Of a stretch of DNA of 64,000 nucleotides, positions 1 through 13,000 are shown piece by piece. The number at the start of each line of letters is the position of its first letter. The first letter of the stretch is position 1. Under the pieces are notes generated by a model. It saw only the letters and a list, made by a program, of their open reading frames with translations. It was not told the DNA's origin and ran no database searches. The stretch spans positions 31,052,243 through 31,116,242 of the forward strand of contig OZ017796.1 in assembly GCA_963969395.1 (NCBI GenBank), written 5' to 3'. The stretch is from Pseudoscleropodium purum (lineage: Eukaryota; Streptophyta; Bryopsida; Hypnales; Brachytheciaceae). The position numbers and the translations under genes were made by a program.

Positions 1-3000
1 ATTGGGAAAGAAAAAATTGATTACAATTTGAAAACATTGGAAAAATTCTAGTGAAAAAAATCTATAGAATTTTGATTTAGAGAAAAAAATTGGACTTAGT
101 ACTTGAAAAATTGGTTCAAAATGGAAACTAAAGGAAAATAGTTGGTAAAACTCAAAAGATATCCTATATGCTAAGTTGGACTATTTAGAAAATAGTGTGG
201 AAAGATTGTTACAAAAGATTATAATTAAAAAATTCAATGATTTGGCAGAGATTTAAGTGAATATGGACATAGATACAATTGTTGACAATCACACGGACTA
301 TCCCATATGTTTGTTAATCCTTAAACAACATTCCTTTGTCAAAAGTGTAGTTCAAGGGAGAATCAAAAATCTCCTTGAAGCAGGGATGAATCTTATTACT
401 TGTTCCAAACTTGTTTGGTTAGGGCATACAAAAGTGAATAGTGAATAATGCTTTGATTTTGCAACCTAAATGCGGTGCTTAGCAGGTCGTATTCTATGTA
501 GAAGTGGATCAAGTGGATTGAAACATTCTAAAAAAATGGAAAACCAAGTTTTGTCCATTGGAGTGTGGCATGTTATTTAAGAGTTAGCAACTTGGATTAA
601 TATATGTATTTTAACCCCTAGATTTTTAAAAAGTAGTTTTAAAAATGAACTAGGATATTTGGAGCTACAATATTACCAATCAAGACTTTGACACTTTGAA
701 TGAATATCCACTCAAAAACACAAGAGACTCACATCATATATGTAAAAGAAACAAAGAGGCATCAACTCATTATATTGACAACATTAAAGATACTTGCCCT
801 TCTTATTTCTGAGAATTTCATACAATGTCAATCTTTCATAATTTTGTAGAAGTTTGCAATTTGTTTAACTAATTATAGATTTCATAAACATGCACAACAA
901 GATGCATTAAAATCCTTTTCTATTGCCAAGAAGATTCAACAAAAATCAAAGTAGAATTGTGGACAAAAAAATCCATTCCTTAGATGTTTTCCAAAGAGTA
1001 GATTCTCCTCCAATTTTAAAAACTAACTATATATTTTGACAATCGACCAAGGGGGGCCAAATTTGATTGAAATTTGAAGTATAGACAATTGCTCTACCAT
1101 CTCTTTAATCCCCACCAAGTACAATATTGCATATAAAATTATCAAAGAATGTGTCATGATCATTATCATCTGCCAATATTGTTTTGTTTCTAGATTGCTT
1201 TATAGAATCTAAAAGTCCTTCAATTCAAGTGCATGCTTTATAGATTGAAAATAAAATTGTTAGTAGATTGGGAATAGAATTAGTGGTAGATTGGTGGTGG
1301 ATTTAAAACCACCTTGAAGAGCCTACTAACTTGATTTTAATTTATTACTCAGGTCATTGCAAAAAACAATAGTACTACTTATTTGTTTCCATTGCAATAA
1401 CTTTTGAAGCGTGACTTATTTGATCTTGAAATTTTTACTAGAGATGGTTGTCTTGAGTGTAATTATATCCTATATTTTTTTTATAAATGAAAAAACCCAT
1501 TCTATATTAAAAAGTCAATTTTGTTAATTTGTCACATTTTTAGTTTCAAAGGGGGTAGTACTATGGAGTATCCAAAATGAATGATCTAAAGCTGAAATTT
1601 TGGCAATCTATTCAAATGATAGGTAGACATGATATCCTTCCTAATAAATTGTTTTTAATTTCTTTGTAAATTGTTTTTCCTATTATTTACAAATTAAAAT
1701 GTTAAAGTGTCTATTTTCTTTGAAACTTTTAGCACTTGATATTGTAAATAACTTTTGACCTACATTTTTAAGGTCTTCAATTTTGATGATGTGTTATTTT
1801 AAGTGTTATACTGATTATCTTCATTTTATTTTTAAATATTTTTTTCCAAAAGGTCATAGTATAATGAGTAATAGGCCAAAGTGGAACAAAATTGACACAA
1901 GTCATTCTTGCAATCAAACATTTTTAGATTTTTTTAATACTATTTTTTTAGTAATTTTTTCTCATATTAAATTCCATTTTGGGTCAAATAAGTATATTAT
2001 TCTACTCATTTATAATTTATATCATTTTCTTTATTCATCATATTGTACAAAATATCTTTGAAGGTATAAAATAAGAGACTATTGAGGTTGGAAGTTTGAT
2101 GTTCATCCAATTAAAAAAAATTGCATGACAACCATAGTAAAATATATTTCATTAAATTAGTTGCAAGCTTCCAAATTCAAGGTATTAACAATTTTGAAGC
2201 CCTCCTAAAGTATTAAGTTGAGTTCTTGTCATCTATTTTGTAACAAATTGAAGAAGATTGAACATAATAGAACATGAAATCCAAGATTCAAATCAAATAC
2301 ACCTATACTAAGATTCATAATCAATTTAATTCAATTGTCTTCAATTTGTTAAAAGAAAGATTAAAAAGAACTTCAATACCCTCAGAGGGCTTTGAAATTG
2401 ATTGTAAATTTGAATTTGTAAGAATGCAACTAATCTAATGAGATATAATGCATTATGGTTGTCATGCAGTTTTCAAAGTTGAATGCACTCACCATCAAAT
2501 TCTAGCCCATGTTTCTATCATTCTATCATTCCATTATTTAAATTAATTAGAAACTTGAGCATGCAGTCGTGCATTTAGTTTAGAATGCAACTTTGTACTC
2601 CTTTAATTATGAATTATGCCTTCTTAGAGGAGGTCAAAGAAAAGACACAATGTGAGTCATTTGAGATTAGACTTGAAAGGATATCTCTATCGTAAGTGAA
2701 AATGCTTTGCATCCATTATTGTACATTGACATCACATGTCTCATGTTATATCACGTTATTGTTCATTGACATCTCACGTCATAGTGGTTTTGCAACCTCG
2801 CGTCTTGATCAATTGACGTAGAGGCAGTGGTTGGGGTGCAAGTATTGATATGTGGTTTTGCAACTCTTTGGGTCTTGATCAACTTTTGTAATTGGCTATT
2901 AGGGTCAACAAAAATTAAAAAAAAGAATCAAAGTTGAATTTTTTAGAAATTCCATCGAGAGGGAGATAGAAAACTACAAACTTAATATTACAAATGCCAA

Positions 3001-3230
3001 ACTACTAAAAAATAGGCCTCATACAAATATCAAAATGAGATACATGCAAATTTTAAAAGAATAAATTTGCTACTTTCTTAATGTTCCTAATATTAGGCAT
3101 CAAATTCTTTAAAAATAAATAAATAAATAATTTTTTTAATTCATTCTTTAAGCAATTGCTGAACTACTTTTTCCAACTATAATGAATTCTTTGACATGAA
3201 ATCTAATGAGGTGGCATAAAACTAAATTTT
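1..3230. other. AT-rich intergenic DNA
   Basis: No gene is supported here. Reading frames are short, AT-driven and show no familiar motif. The stretch contains one copy of a dispersed AT-rich transposon family (listed separately). GC content rises sharply after about 3.3 kb, where the leader of the IQD gene begins. Confidence 0.6.
1352..1915. mobile_element. Harbinger-like non-autonomous element, diverged copy
   Basis: It begins GGTCATTGCAAAAAACAA and ends with the inverse of a GATTGCAAGAATGACTTG-like terminus. These match the ends of better preserved copies elsewhere in the window (GGGTGATTGCAAGAAACAC). The interior shares recognisable blocks with those copies, including a GTACTATGGAGTATCCAAAA-like stretch. 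The ends are eroded and no target duplication is clear. Assignment rests on the family, not on this copy. Confidence 0.45.
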
Positions 3231-3299
3231 CTTCAAAATTCTACATTTTCGTAAATACACTTTGCGACCAGAAAGGACATTCGAACGCATTTGTAAGTA

Positions 3300-5281
3300 C
3301 CGGTATGAGGAGTTTTTTTGGCAGTCGACAAAGCCTGGGGTTAAACCTAATGGATGATTCTCGCCCAACTGGACCGAAGACGTTCAAGCTCATCCTTCGC
3401 CCCCCCCCCCCCCCCCCGCCGTCTAGGACCCGACCCGACCCGGTGTTTCCCCCGGTCCCGTCTCGTCTTCTCCGCTTGCACTGGCTATGGCAGAGGCAGA
3501 GCTGCAGGCAGAGCTCCGTCATGCTTCTCTCTCATCACCTCGGCGCCCGCATTCATCAATGCATTGTCGTCATCGTTGCCGTATTAGGCGGCTTTCTTCT
3601 TTAGTGAACTGCTGTATGTAACGGCCTGATCTTCATACACAAGCTGGTTCCTCAATGGTCGCAGATGACGAACATATGAGCAAGAGTCTCAGTTAGACGT
3701 GTTCTCTTCGCTTCGCACGTCTGCTTGGGTCCTGAAGACGCCGAGTCTCTGTTCGCGATTATCTCCCTTCGAGTGACAATCTCAGGTCGGTGCTGTTGCG
3801 AAAGGGGTGTATAGTAGGTAAATGTATGTACTCGAGTACTTGTCCTGAAGGGGTGGTCCCCTCTGAGATGTGACTACGGTAGAGACGACAATCCTAAAAA
3901 CCAAGGAGTGACCCGGCCTGTGACCTCCGGGGATATGTTGTAGCTGGTCGACGGGGACTTTGTTTGTTGGATGTATGGTCAGCTGATGGTGCTGATGAGG
4001 CTCTTCTGCAATTATTGGTGTAAAGCGAGGTAGTAGCTGGCTAGGGTGCTGTGTCGAGGCCGTTAAAGCCTTCCTTCAATGCAGGTTTCTGGTTTACCTG
4101 CAGTGTTATCTGGTGGAGGACGAAAGAGTTTTCTGGCTTTCAGTGTACTGGCAGCTAGTGTCGTCGGTTATGGCCTTGCATTGTTGCGTGACTTGGGTCT
4201 CGTTGTACTTTTTGGCAGAGTTCGCTGCATGCATGTTTTGAGTGTGACTTCCAGGCAGCCTGGCTGGGAATGAAATTTGAAGAGGCTGGCGGTTTTCGGC
4301 TTGTTTGAATTTATATACGTGAGTTCTGAGTTATGCTACGTCGGTGGTTGCCTCGATAGAGGTTGGGTCTGTGCTGTAGGTATCATTTAGGAAAGCGTTT
4401 GGAAACGTTATCTAACTTGGTCACGTTCTCCGGTTTGGAGAGTTATGACATATTTTGGTTTCGGCTTCTAAGTTCCTGCTGTTCTGCCCCGGAAGTAGTC
4501 TTTACGTTCGAGAAGCTTCTGGTTCTTTGGCAATCACGTTGCGTAAACTCTCAGTCATTTCTTAGGAGAGCAAGACGTGGTCTATATTATCTTAAGGCAG
4601 ATCGAGACTTGTGCCGCAGTGAGGTGGTTTAATCGTGAGGTCAATATTCAACATATCGAAGACTTCTCCCGGGTCCATGGAAGGCTTTTCAGCTTGGTAT
4701 GCTCGCCGACCTCGACTTTTCGCGACGACCACAGGAGCGTTTGATTTCTGTTTTTGACACCTGGCAGCTGTGTTGTGGAGATCCTGCAACTCATTAAAGA
4801 CGATGTTCGTGTTTTCCGAGGCGCCTTCGTGCTAAGGGCGCCTTCTCCAGGTGGAGGTCTTCGGCTTACCGCCATATATATTACCGACCTCATACAGGTG
4901 CATTGTGGATGTGACTCGCTGCGACTTCACCATTCGAAAGCACATGATTGAACAGGGGATATTAGTTTCTCCGTTTCAGCGAGAAGGCGAGTATTTGTTG
5001 AAAACAGCGTGAAGAGCACGTCATCGGGTGCTCCGGCAGGCCTAGCTTACTCGCACATCGTAGGTATTATTTTCCACATTACTCCCCTCACTCAGTAGAT
5101 TACTGAACTGTATCTCTATTACTTACTGGACACTTGACAGTATCTTTGTAATTTTCTCATCCCCCTCCTATGAGACGAAAACATGTAATGAATGCATTAA
5201 ATAACTATTTTACCTGTGACGTTGGTGGATTAACCTTGAAGGGATTGTCCTGACTGTGCAGGTCGATAGGAAGGCAACATC
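3300..5281 (+). promoter_or_regulatory. Promoter and 5' leader region of the IQD gene
   Basis: This 2-kb stretch has much higher GC than its surroundings and no convincing coding frame. An uninterrupted run of 18 C lies at 3400-3417, followed by a C/T-rich tract typical of plant leaders. A good acceptor (polypyrimidine then CTGTGCAG, ending at 5261) precedes the IQD start codon by 20 bases. This suggests a long intron in the 5' untranslated region, whose donor I cannot place. The transcription start is not determinable from sequence alone. Confidence 0.45.
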
Positions 5282-7905
5282 ATGGGGAAGAAAGGCACGT
5301 GGTTCAGTGCTGTAAAGAAAGCGTTTCGTTCTCCATCCAAAGACAAAGACTTCGTGAAAACGACACCAAAAGATTTAGATCTCGTTGGAGACCTGCCACC
5401 ACTCGAGGTTCCTGTAAGATCTTTTACTCGAGGTTTGAGAATTTTAATTAGTATGTAAATTTGGTTGACCTTGCATTGGGACTAGACTGTGACAAGATTT
5501 TGTTGTAGGGAGTCTGACTTTATCGTGCATGGTTTGGCAGGCGAAGGCTAAAAACAGGAGGAGATGGAGCTTTGGCAAGTCATCACATCAATCATCAGCA
5601 ACGGATACAAAGGAAATTCCAACTCCAAAGAAAGAAGACAATAGGAAGTATGTGTCATCCAAAACCCCCGATTCAAAAATTCCTACCAACCGCAACTCGA
5701 CTCCAGTACGACGTAGTACTACCCTATCAGCATACCACTCACCAGAAGATTGGGCAGCCATCAAGATCCAGACAGCATTCCGAGCATATCTGGTACAATA
5801 GTTTGCAGAACTCATTCATTACGCTCTCAATTAATTATTAATATCTTAGGTCACTTACTGAAGTATGTAATTTCGTATGGAAATATATCTTAAGAGTTGC
5901 AAGCCAAGCATCAAGACAGTTCCGGCAATGATATCCACTACTCAAGAGTCATCATTGAGTACATCAATGATTTCCAGTACTCAAGACTCATCACTCAGTA
6001 CTACACTCATCATCCTTGAGCAAGGGCTCACTCGTTTCACTGCTTGTACGTCCATGTTGGCATACTCAGGCTCGAAGAGCATTGCGTGCGTTGAAGGGGC
6101 TTGTGCGGTTACAAGCTTTGGTTCGTGGTCACACGGTCCGTCGTCAAGCTACGATCACTTTGCGTTGCATGCAGGCACTCGTGCGAGTGCAGGCTCGAGT
6201 TAGGGCTAGGCGAGTCCGCATGTCAGAGGAAGGGCAGGCTGTGCAGAGGCAGTTATGGGAACGGAGGCAGCTCGAGTCTCGACCAAGGAGATCCTTGGTA
6301 AGTGTGAAATTGCTGATGGACTCTCTAGCATTGCTTAAAATCAATGGAAAATAATGATGTCAGCCTGCATTTATACGTGAAGAATTTGTCGGATTTTAGC
6401 CTTCGAACATCCCTAAAAATATGAGAAGATTTGGGTACACACAATGGCAGGATGGAGGTTGGAATGACAGCACCACGACGCTGCAGGAGGAACAAGTCAA
6501 AATGCTGAACAAGCAGGAGGCTGCTATGAAGAGAGAACGAGCTTTGGCTTATGCCTTCTCTCATCAGGTCTGCCAGTCATCCACAATTACTCTTAATTTA
6601 TAATGAATTTTATTTAACTTCAAATATACAGAGTAACTTGGTTCCTGAAGGTACTTTGCACATACTTCATTCTCTGCGAGCGCATGCATATATATTGATG
6701 TTTAGATGTCCCATGCGTTTCCAAGAGTTTGATAAAGTTTGGAAATATGCCAATCCGTTTTTCATACAATCATCTCCCCAATGTAAACCACTTTAAGCAA
6801 TTTTCAGTCCGTCACTCTCCATGAAATATTTGTGAATGCCGTGTTGATCTAAATAGATAGTCCGAGGGTGTACCATTGTAGGTATTCTATTCTTACTGCA
6901 AGTGTATGTATGCAATTTTCACCGTGGTTATCCCCCCCCTCCTGACGTCAGGCGTCCCAGCTCTTCATCGATTGCGATCCCGACAAGCATCACTGGGGAT
7001 GGAGCTGGTTGGAGCGATGGATGGCCGCACGACCATGGGAGAATCGCCTTTTCGACACCCCCAACTCTGTTTCCAAGGAACTTTTTGACGGCTACTCCGC
7101 CAAGAGCACTGTAGATGCCGTGCCGAAGAGCCGACGCGAAGGGGATCCCCGACTCACCAAACAGCACAGCTCCTGCAATAAGCAAAGACCCCACCCTGGA
7201 GCCTCCCGAAGCGAAAGCTACACCTCCAACGGGCCGTCCATGTCGGCGCCCCACCACCACCACGGAGGCAGCCATGGCCACAGTCACAGTCACCAGATTA
7301 GTCCCAGCACGATGCAACGAACCTCAAGCCAGGGAGCTCTACGCAGGTCTCCCGCGACGCCACCCTCGAACCCCAAACCGACGCCCGTGCTGCTCCGATC
7401 GGCCAGCCCTCGCCATAGCATCAGGAGGGAAGATTTCGAAGACGCAGGTAGCACGGTCTCCACGACGGCCAGGTCCACTCCCTCCGGTCTGCAACGATTC
7501 GGAACTCGCTACAGCCATGCGGGCTCCATCCGCGACGATGACAGTTTGGCCAGCTCCCCCGCCGTGCCCAACTACATGCAGGCAACGCATTCGGCCCGCG
7601 CCAAGGTGCGCTCGCACAGCACGCCCAAGCAGCGGCCGGGCACGCCCGAGAAGGACGGCTTGTACGGCTCCGCTAAGAAGCGGCTGTCGTTCCCCATTTC
7701 GGAGCACCTCATCAGCAACTCCGGGCCTGTGATGCGCCCCTTTCGCCCCGCGGGCTACCCGCAGCGCAGCCCCAGCCTGAAGGGCATCCGCTCCGATCAG
7801 CGGTCGGTGTCCACGCTCGGGGGCAACGACAGCCAGAGCCTGTGCGGTGGAGACGCTACGCCCACCTCCACCGAAGTCTCCACGAGCAGGGCGCCGTTCC
7901 GATGA
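5282..7905 (+). CDS. IQD: IQ67-domain (IQD) calmodulin-binding protein, five exons
   Basis: Coding exons are 5282-5413, 5541-5792, 6070-6297, 6451-6567 and 6952-7905. All junctions are GT-AG, all introns are phase 0, and the product is about 560 aa. The last exon could instead start at 6961, also in frame. The protein opens [15 protein letters not shown], the usual basic IQD N terminus. The IQ67 region (about residues 112-175) reads [14 protein letters not shown] then [20 protein letters not shown], with the family's conserved intron inside it. Next come [19 protein letters not shown] and [16 protein letters not shown], both IQD hallmarks. A DUF4005-type segment ([19 protein letters not shown]) lies near residue 445. 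A His-rich run and Ser/Pro-rich disordered stretches fill the C-terminal half. IQD proteins are known calmodulin-binding scaffolds on microtubules, membranes and nuclei; the exact subgroup here is not assigned. Confidence 0.93.
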
Positions 7906-8690
7906 GCTAGCTACATGCATGACGACGCTCGCGCCCCCACAGGATCGGGAGGAATGGCATGGAAACGCAACGCAAGCAAGCCTCAACGTTGGTCATATTG
8001 CCACTTTTGCTGTCCTGACATCTATCACCTCCGACAATTAGTTAATCGCTGAAGGTTTTCATAGCAATTGGTATGCATCTCCTTCAATTTTCCGTCCAGC
8101 AACGCAAAGGATGGCTGTGCATTTGGCCTGCTTTTTTTGAATGGTCGATATGGACGGAAGAACGTATTTGAAGTTCGAGTTGACTGCTTTCAAGAGCATC
8201 TAATTATTCACCTTCTGCCTGTCAGCACAATTTGAAGTTTAGTTTCACAGCTAGCTAGGTACCTCTGATTCGAACGTACAGCAAGTCTGCAATCTAGATA
8301 GTCGTCTTGGTTGGGTTCCTAAAATAGCCGACCATTCGTTTTGCAAATCCGTTTTTCAGTAGTAGAGGTGCTGGCCTTCTGTTCAGTGCAGTTACCCTAA
8401 AATATTATTATTGGGCATGGAGCCATCCTCAGTTACATTGCCCGTCAAAGCCAACTTCTCGGTCTTAGTCACAGAGTTCTGACTCGCTACTACAGCTGCA
8501 GCTCATGATACTCAGTGTCTGATGTTAGTACTTGAGACCGAGACTCTCGCTTGTGGCAATGACAACCAGATGTAAATTTTTTTCTGTTTGAATGACGTCT
8601 TCCAGAAGTTAATCAATCGTCGATGTCTTTACTTCGTCTGTCCTGAGTGAGGACTAAAGAGTTTTGCTCCTACGAACAGAGTCCTTTGTC
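7906..8690. other. 3' flank of the IQD gene
   Basis: There is no coding frame. The first several hundred bases are of intermediate GC and are the likely 3' untranslated region. No unambiguous polyadenylation signal can be singled out. Confidence 0.4.
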
Positions 8691-9330
8691 AACTAATCAA
8701 TTATACTGTGAACTAAGCCAGTACACTGATTGAGACTAATAGTATGGGACTAAATTACCATAGTCACGCTACTTTAAAGTAGTGCAGGTTAAAATATTAC
8801 TATATTGAGCTCATTTTCACAAACATAAAATTTTGTGGTGCTTCTAACATTTTCACAAACATAAAATTCTGCGGTGGTTCTAACTTTCTAGGTGACAATG
8901 AACAATTTATAAATCAGTATAATTTAAATGACTACCAAGAAGTGAGATATTTGTGGGTTGAGTGCTCAGGTAGGATTGCTCAATTAGAGCATTTTTTTAA
9001 AAGTGAGCCTTAGAAAAAATAGAGAAAAGCTAGGTGCTTGTGGCACTTTCTTCAAGATGTGAACATTGACAATAGGGCATGGTTTTACAAAATCTAACAG
9101 TTCAACTTTCAATTAATTTCTTATAACTTTTGCATATTATAATCAAGTATCTTTTTTGGATTTCTCCCAATTTTATTGCAAAATTGCCTTCACATAATTA
9201 AAAAATAAGAGCTTTCCAACTCTCAATAATATTTGTTGAAAAAATTTGCTTGGTGTAAAGTGATCCTACCTCACCATGAGATTCCTTCTACATGCAATAT
9301 TCTTAGTTCCAAAGTGTGCAATATGGTGAA
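8690..9330. repeat. Dispersed repeat, copy 1
   Basis: This stretch aligns with 28310-29960. Shared blocks include TATATTG...TTTTCACA...ATAAAATTTTGTG, a GTGAGATATTTRTRGGTTGA segment, CCAATTTTATTGCAAAA and CTTCTACATGCAATATT. This copy lacks the Harbinger-like insertion present in the other, so it gives the empty site near 9200. I see no gene in it. The origin of the repeat (old transposon or duplication) is unclear. Confidence 0.6.
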
Positions 9331-10044
9331 GTTCATGTTTGAAATCCTACTACGTAAAACTTCATAATCAAAGCAAGCCATACTCAAATAATACATGTAT
9401 TTTAATGGTTTGAAATTCCTTAAAAAATGAGGATAAAGAATGACAACAAATGTGTTATTGTAATGGAAATCACTTATAACAACTACAAGTTACAACAATG
9501 GCATCCTAACCCCAAATAAATATAATAATTTAAACATGATCACAATTGCATACTTACCAAATGTACTTTTATAAAGTCAATGTAAAATGTACAAGTAATA
9601 ATATATAGGAGGTGTCAAGCTCTATAATTCTTAAATTTGTTTCCATTAGCCTCATTGATGACAAATCTTCTAGTCTTGAGAGGTATTGACTTTTACCTTG
9701 TACAACCAATTTTTTTTCATTTTTATAGGTTCACAATACTCTAATTGACAATTCTCTTCAATCATTGGACTACACCATTCTCTTTTCTACGTTGTAATCA
9801 TTTTGGAGGATGCCAAGCAAATATTTTTGTACTTCTTCTTTACGAATTGGATTCCCATTTAAAGACTTCTATTTATCACCAAATCCAAAGTAGAGTCAAT
9901 GGCACAATAGAAGTGGTCATGGTGACAATGAGCAAATCAAACATCTGCTTGTGGAAAAAACAAACATTGTACACAAGGCCCCAATTCTAATGAGTGAAGC
10001 AATTGATCACCTTGATTGCAAAGGTGGGTCACTCTAGTGATTGA
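9331..10044. other. AT-rich intergenic DNA
   Basis: No gene or recognisable repeat is seen. It forms the 3' flank of the dioxygenase gene, which reads toward it. Confidence 0.5.
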
Positions 10045-13000
10045 TCATCTTGACCACGATGATGATCCAAATGGTGAAAGAGATGTTGAAGGGAGTGTTG
10101 TTCTTTGGCTTGCAAGTTGTGCCTCAGTGAGGAAGAGGCTATGAAAGCCATATGGCACACGTGAAGGCATACAAATATTGGCCACGATATCTAGTGTGGG
10201 CGATTGTGCATCCATAACCAAAAGCTCCGACACGCCTGTCATCTCATTATAATAATGTGTCACCACGTAGCCGTCGTCTTCGACTTCTTCGCTCTGCGGG
10301 ATAAAGCAAGGCTCGTTTACAAATCCCCCTATAGGACACTTCCGCCACCCTACAAGCTTGCCATTCTCCAAGTCCACCTTTGCCACACCAGAGTATCTTG
10401 GCCACGGACCTGAGATCACCATGTAAATGTATTGTATCTTTTGACCTGTAGAATTTTGCAATTTTGAAGGACAAAAAATAGATGAAAATGAGTTCAAATA
10501 CCATCATTTGTGCACCTGTATGAAGCTTCAATTTTACATGTTCTAGTTGGGTTTTAAAGAAATTTTATAAGTGATTTATTGTGAACACAAAAACTATATT
10601 GTAAAAATAAAAATAGTAAAGACTTTGCCAAGGCTAGTAGCCCCACCCCACAAAAAAAAATGAAAAAATACCCACCCGAAGACAACCCCTCCCTTGTGTG
10701 TTTGGCTTTTGAGATTGACACTTGCAAATGTAAGTTAGTCCCTAAAGGACTATAAGGCTACCACATGGCTTTTGCGACTACATCATTTGTAGAAAATTTA
10801 AAATATAAACCTCATTAATATTCCATGAACAACAAAGAGACCCTAAATGATTTTTTTGTTGACTCTATCAATGCAATTTGATTGAGAAATGATTGGGTAT
10901 GCGATTATTGGTGAATTTCTTGAAAATGGAAAAGGCAATTTGCACCGTTAGTTCACATCTTCATATCTTTTTTTTTCCATGCCTCAAAATGATTTGAAGA
11001 TAAATACACATCAAAATTGTGATGATATATACATGTGAAAATAAAATTAGAGTTTTTGGATCACTTTTGAGGAATCCAGATTCAACATTCTGATTGCAAT
11101 GTATTTACAAGTACTATCTAACCCAACATCCTACATCAATCTTGTCAATTGTGGCTTTCTCTCAAAAATTGTGCGATTTCATTGATCTTTTTTTCATAGG
11201 AAAGTTACGTAAACCTTCTTTCAATTCAACAGTGGCAATCATCAAAATTATTCGACATGAATGAGGAATTGTTTTTGTTACAAGGACTCGTCACTAAAAA
11301 AAAGAGCTATGTTCAAACGCTCCCGGTCCTTTAGGGGTTAAGAATGCATGGATATTACGTTTTCGCACCTGCGTACAGACCGTTGCACCGCCCCGCGTCA
11401 AGATTGGCTTCGGCGAGTTGGTGCTTGGAGGCTTGGCCCGTGCGCAAGTTCAATCGGAAGAGGCAGATTCGGCATTCGATGTCGCTAGGTTTGTCGAAGA
11501 CGCAGGTGATCGGCGACATGGTGGAGCCGACGAGGACAATCTCGTCGCCTTCTTCCCAAGCGTTCACGTAATGGAAGCACGTCGCGTCGGGAAGGTCGAA
11601 CCACCGCAGGCCCCCCTCGGAGAGCGCCGTGCGGGGGAGAACGCCGAAGCGAGGGACCTTCTTCTCGTCGCACACAATGGGGGACTTGCCATAAAAGAGC
11701 TCCTGGGAGCGAAACGAGGAAGCGAATTAGGGACTCATCTCGCACAGGAAAAATCCCAAATGGCCATCAATGGAGGGTTTTGAAGACTTCCATAGGCAAT
11801 CTCCAGTGCAAATTGTCCATCTATGGAAGTGAGAAAGAATTCTACGGTTTTGCTTGTGTCGCAATTCACGTTGTGCTTGACGATAGAACCACAAGGCTCA
11901 GAGAGATTTCATGTTGATGCCAGAAGATTCACATAGATACCTTTGGGGAAATCGATTTGAAAGCGTTCAGTGTGATTATATGTTATTCAATGTGAATCAT
12001 AATCCTAGTGATTGGTTTGATTGGTTTGATTGGTTTATAGCATGTATTTCGACCCACTTGCAGACGGAAGACGATTTGGCCCTCCGGGAAGATGGCGTAG
12101 TTCTCGGTGACGCCGAAGTCGTGCATTAAATTGGGCTCCGGCAAGGTGATGGGCACGTCCACCCCTTTCACTCCGCTGGGAGACACTCGGAAGTACGTGA
12201 GATACGGTTGCTTCTGCACATCACAGCTGAAGGCCGACATTTCCCCGGTCTGGGTATCAATTTTGGGGTGGGCCGTCATGGGTGTCTTCAACGCTCCTTC
12301 AAAATTGTACCTGCGATTAGGGAACGCCATGTTCAGTTTTCAGTGCGGCAAGTTCACAGGGCAAATAATTGATAGAGCCCGCCCCGGGAAGACACAGACC
12401 TGATACATGCTTGAAAATCTCGGTTACGTTCAAAATTCCAGGATGTAATCCACTACTAATTGTAATAGATTCTATCTTGGAACTTCAAAACACATTCAAC
12501 TTGGGTATAAATTCAACGCTGGCCTGCAAACTACTTCGATTTCAGAATCCTGTTCCAAACCTCCACGAGGAGCCTAGTTCTTCGACGAAAGGACCGAGAA
12601 TCACAAGGTCTTCTCCCATTTGCTATCAAACAAGAAAATTGTACAGCAGGAATCACAAGGTCCGAACACCCCTACCTGAACTCTCCAGCATAGCCAGGTC
12701 AATACTTCTGCATGCGTCACACTCTGCCTATTGAAAAAACATATTATCACTCAGCGTGCAAATCGAATCACTCTCGATTCAACGGAAACACGGCATTGTT
12801 TGCAATACCATTCACGAACCTCCCAGTGATTAAAAGTTCATGATGAATTAACAGCGTCAATTCACCTTGAATGAAATCGGCGTGCTAGAAGGAAACGACA
12901 CGAATTCAGTAGCCAGGAGCTAGGGGATGGGGTGGAAAATTCTAGCTTAGCGGTGCACCACGTCACTAGTGCAGAAGGGTGGTTGAAATGACATGTTGAA

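Noticed and set aside
3206..3604. Pro/Arg-rich frames on both strands around the poly-C run
   Set aside because: The frames owe their length to the C/T-rich leader sequence; products are low-complexity and the region precedes a confirmed gene start.
7115..7986. Two long frames (plus 7115-7732, minus 7339-7986) over the last IQD exon
   Set aside because: They are shadows of the CG-rich exon; only the IQD frame has family motifs and joins upstream exons in phase.
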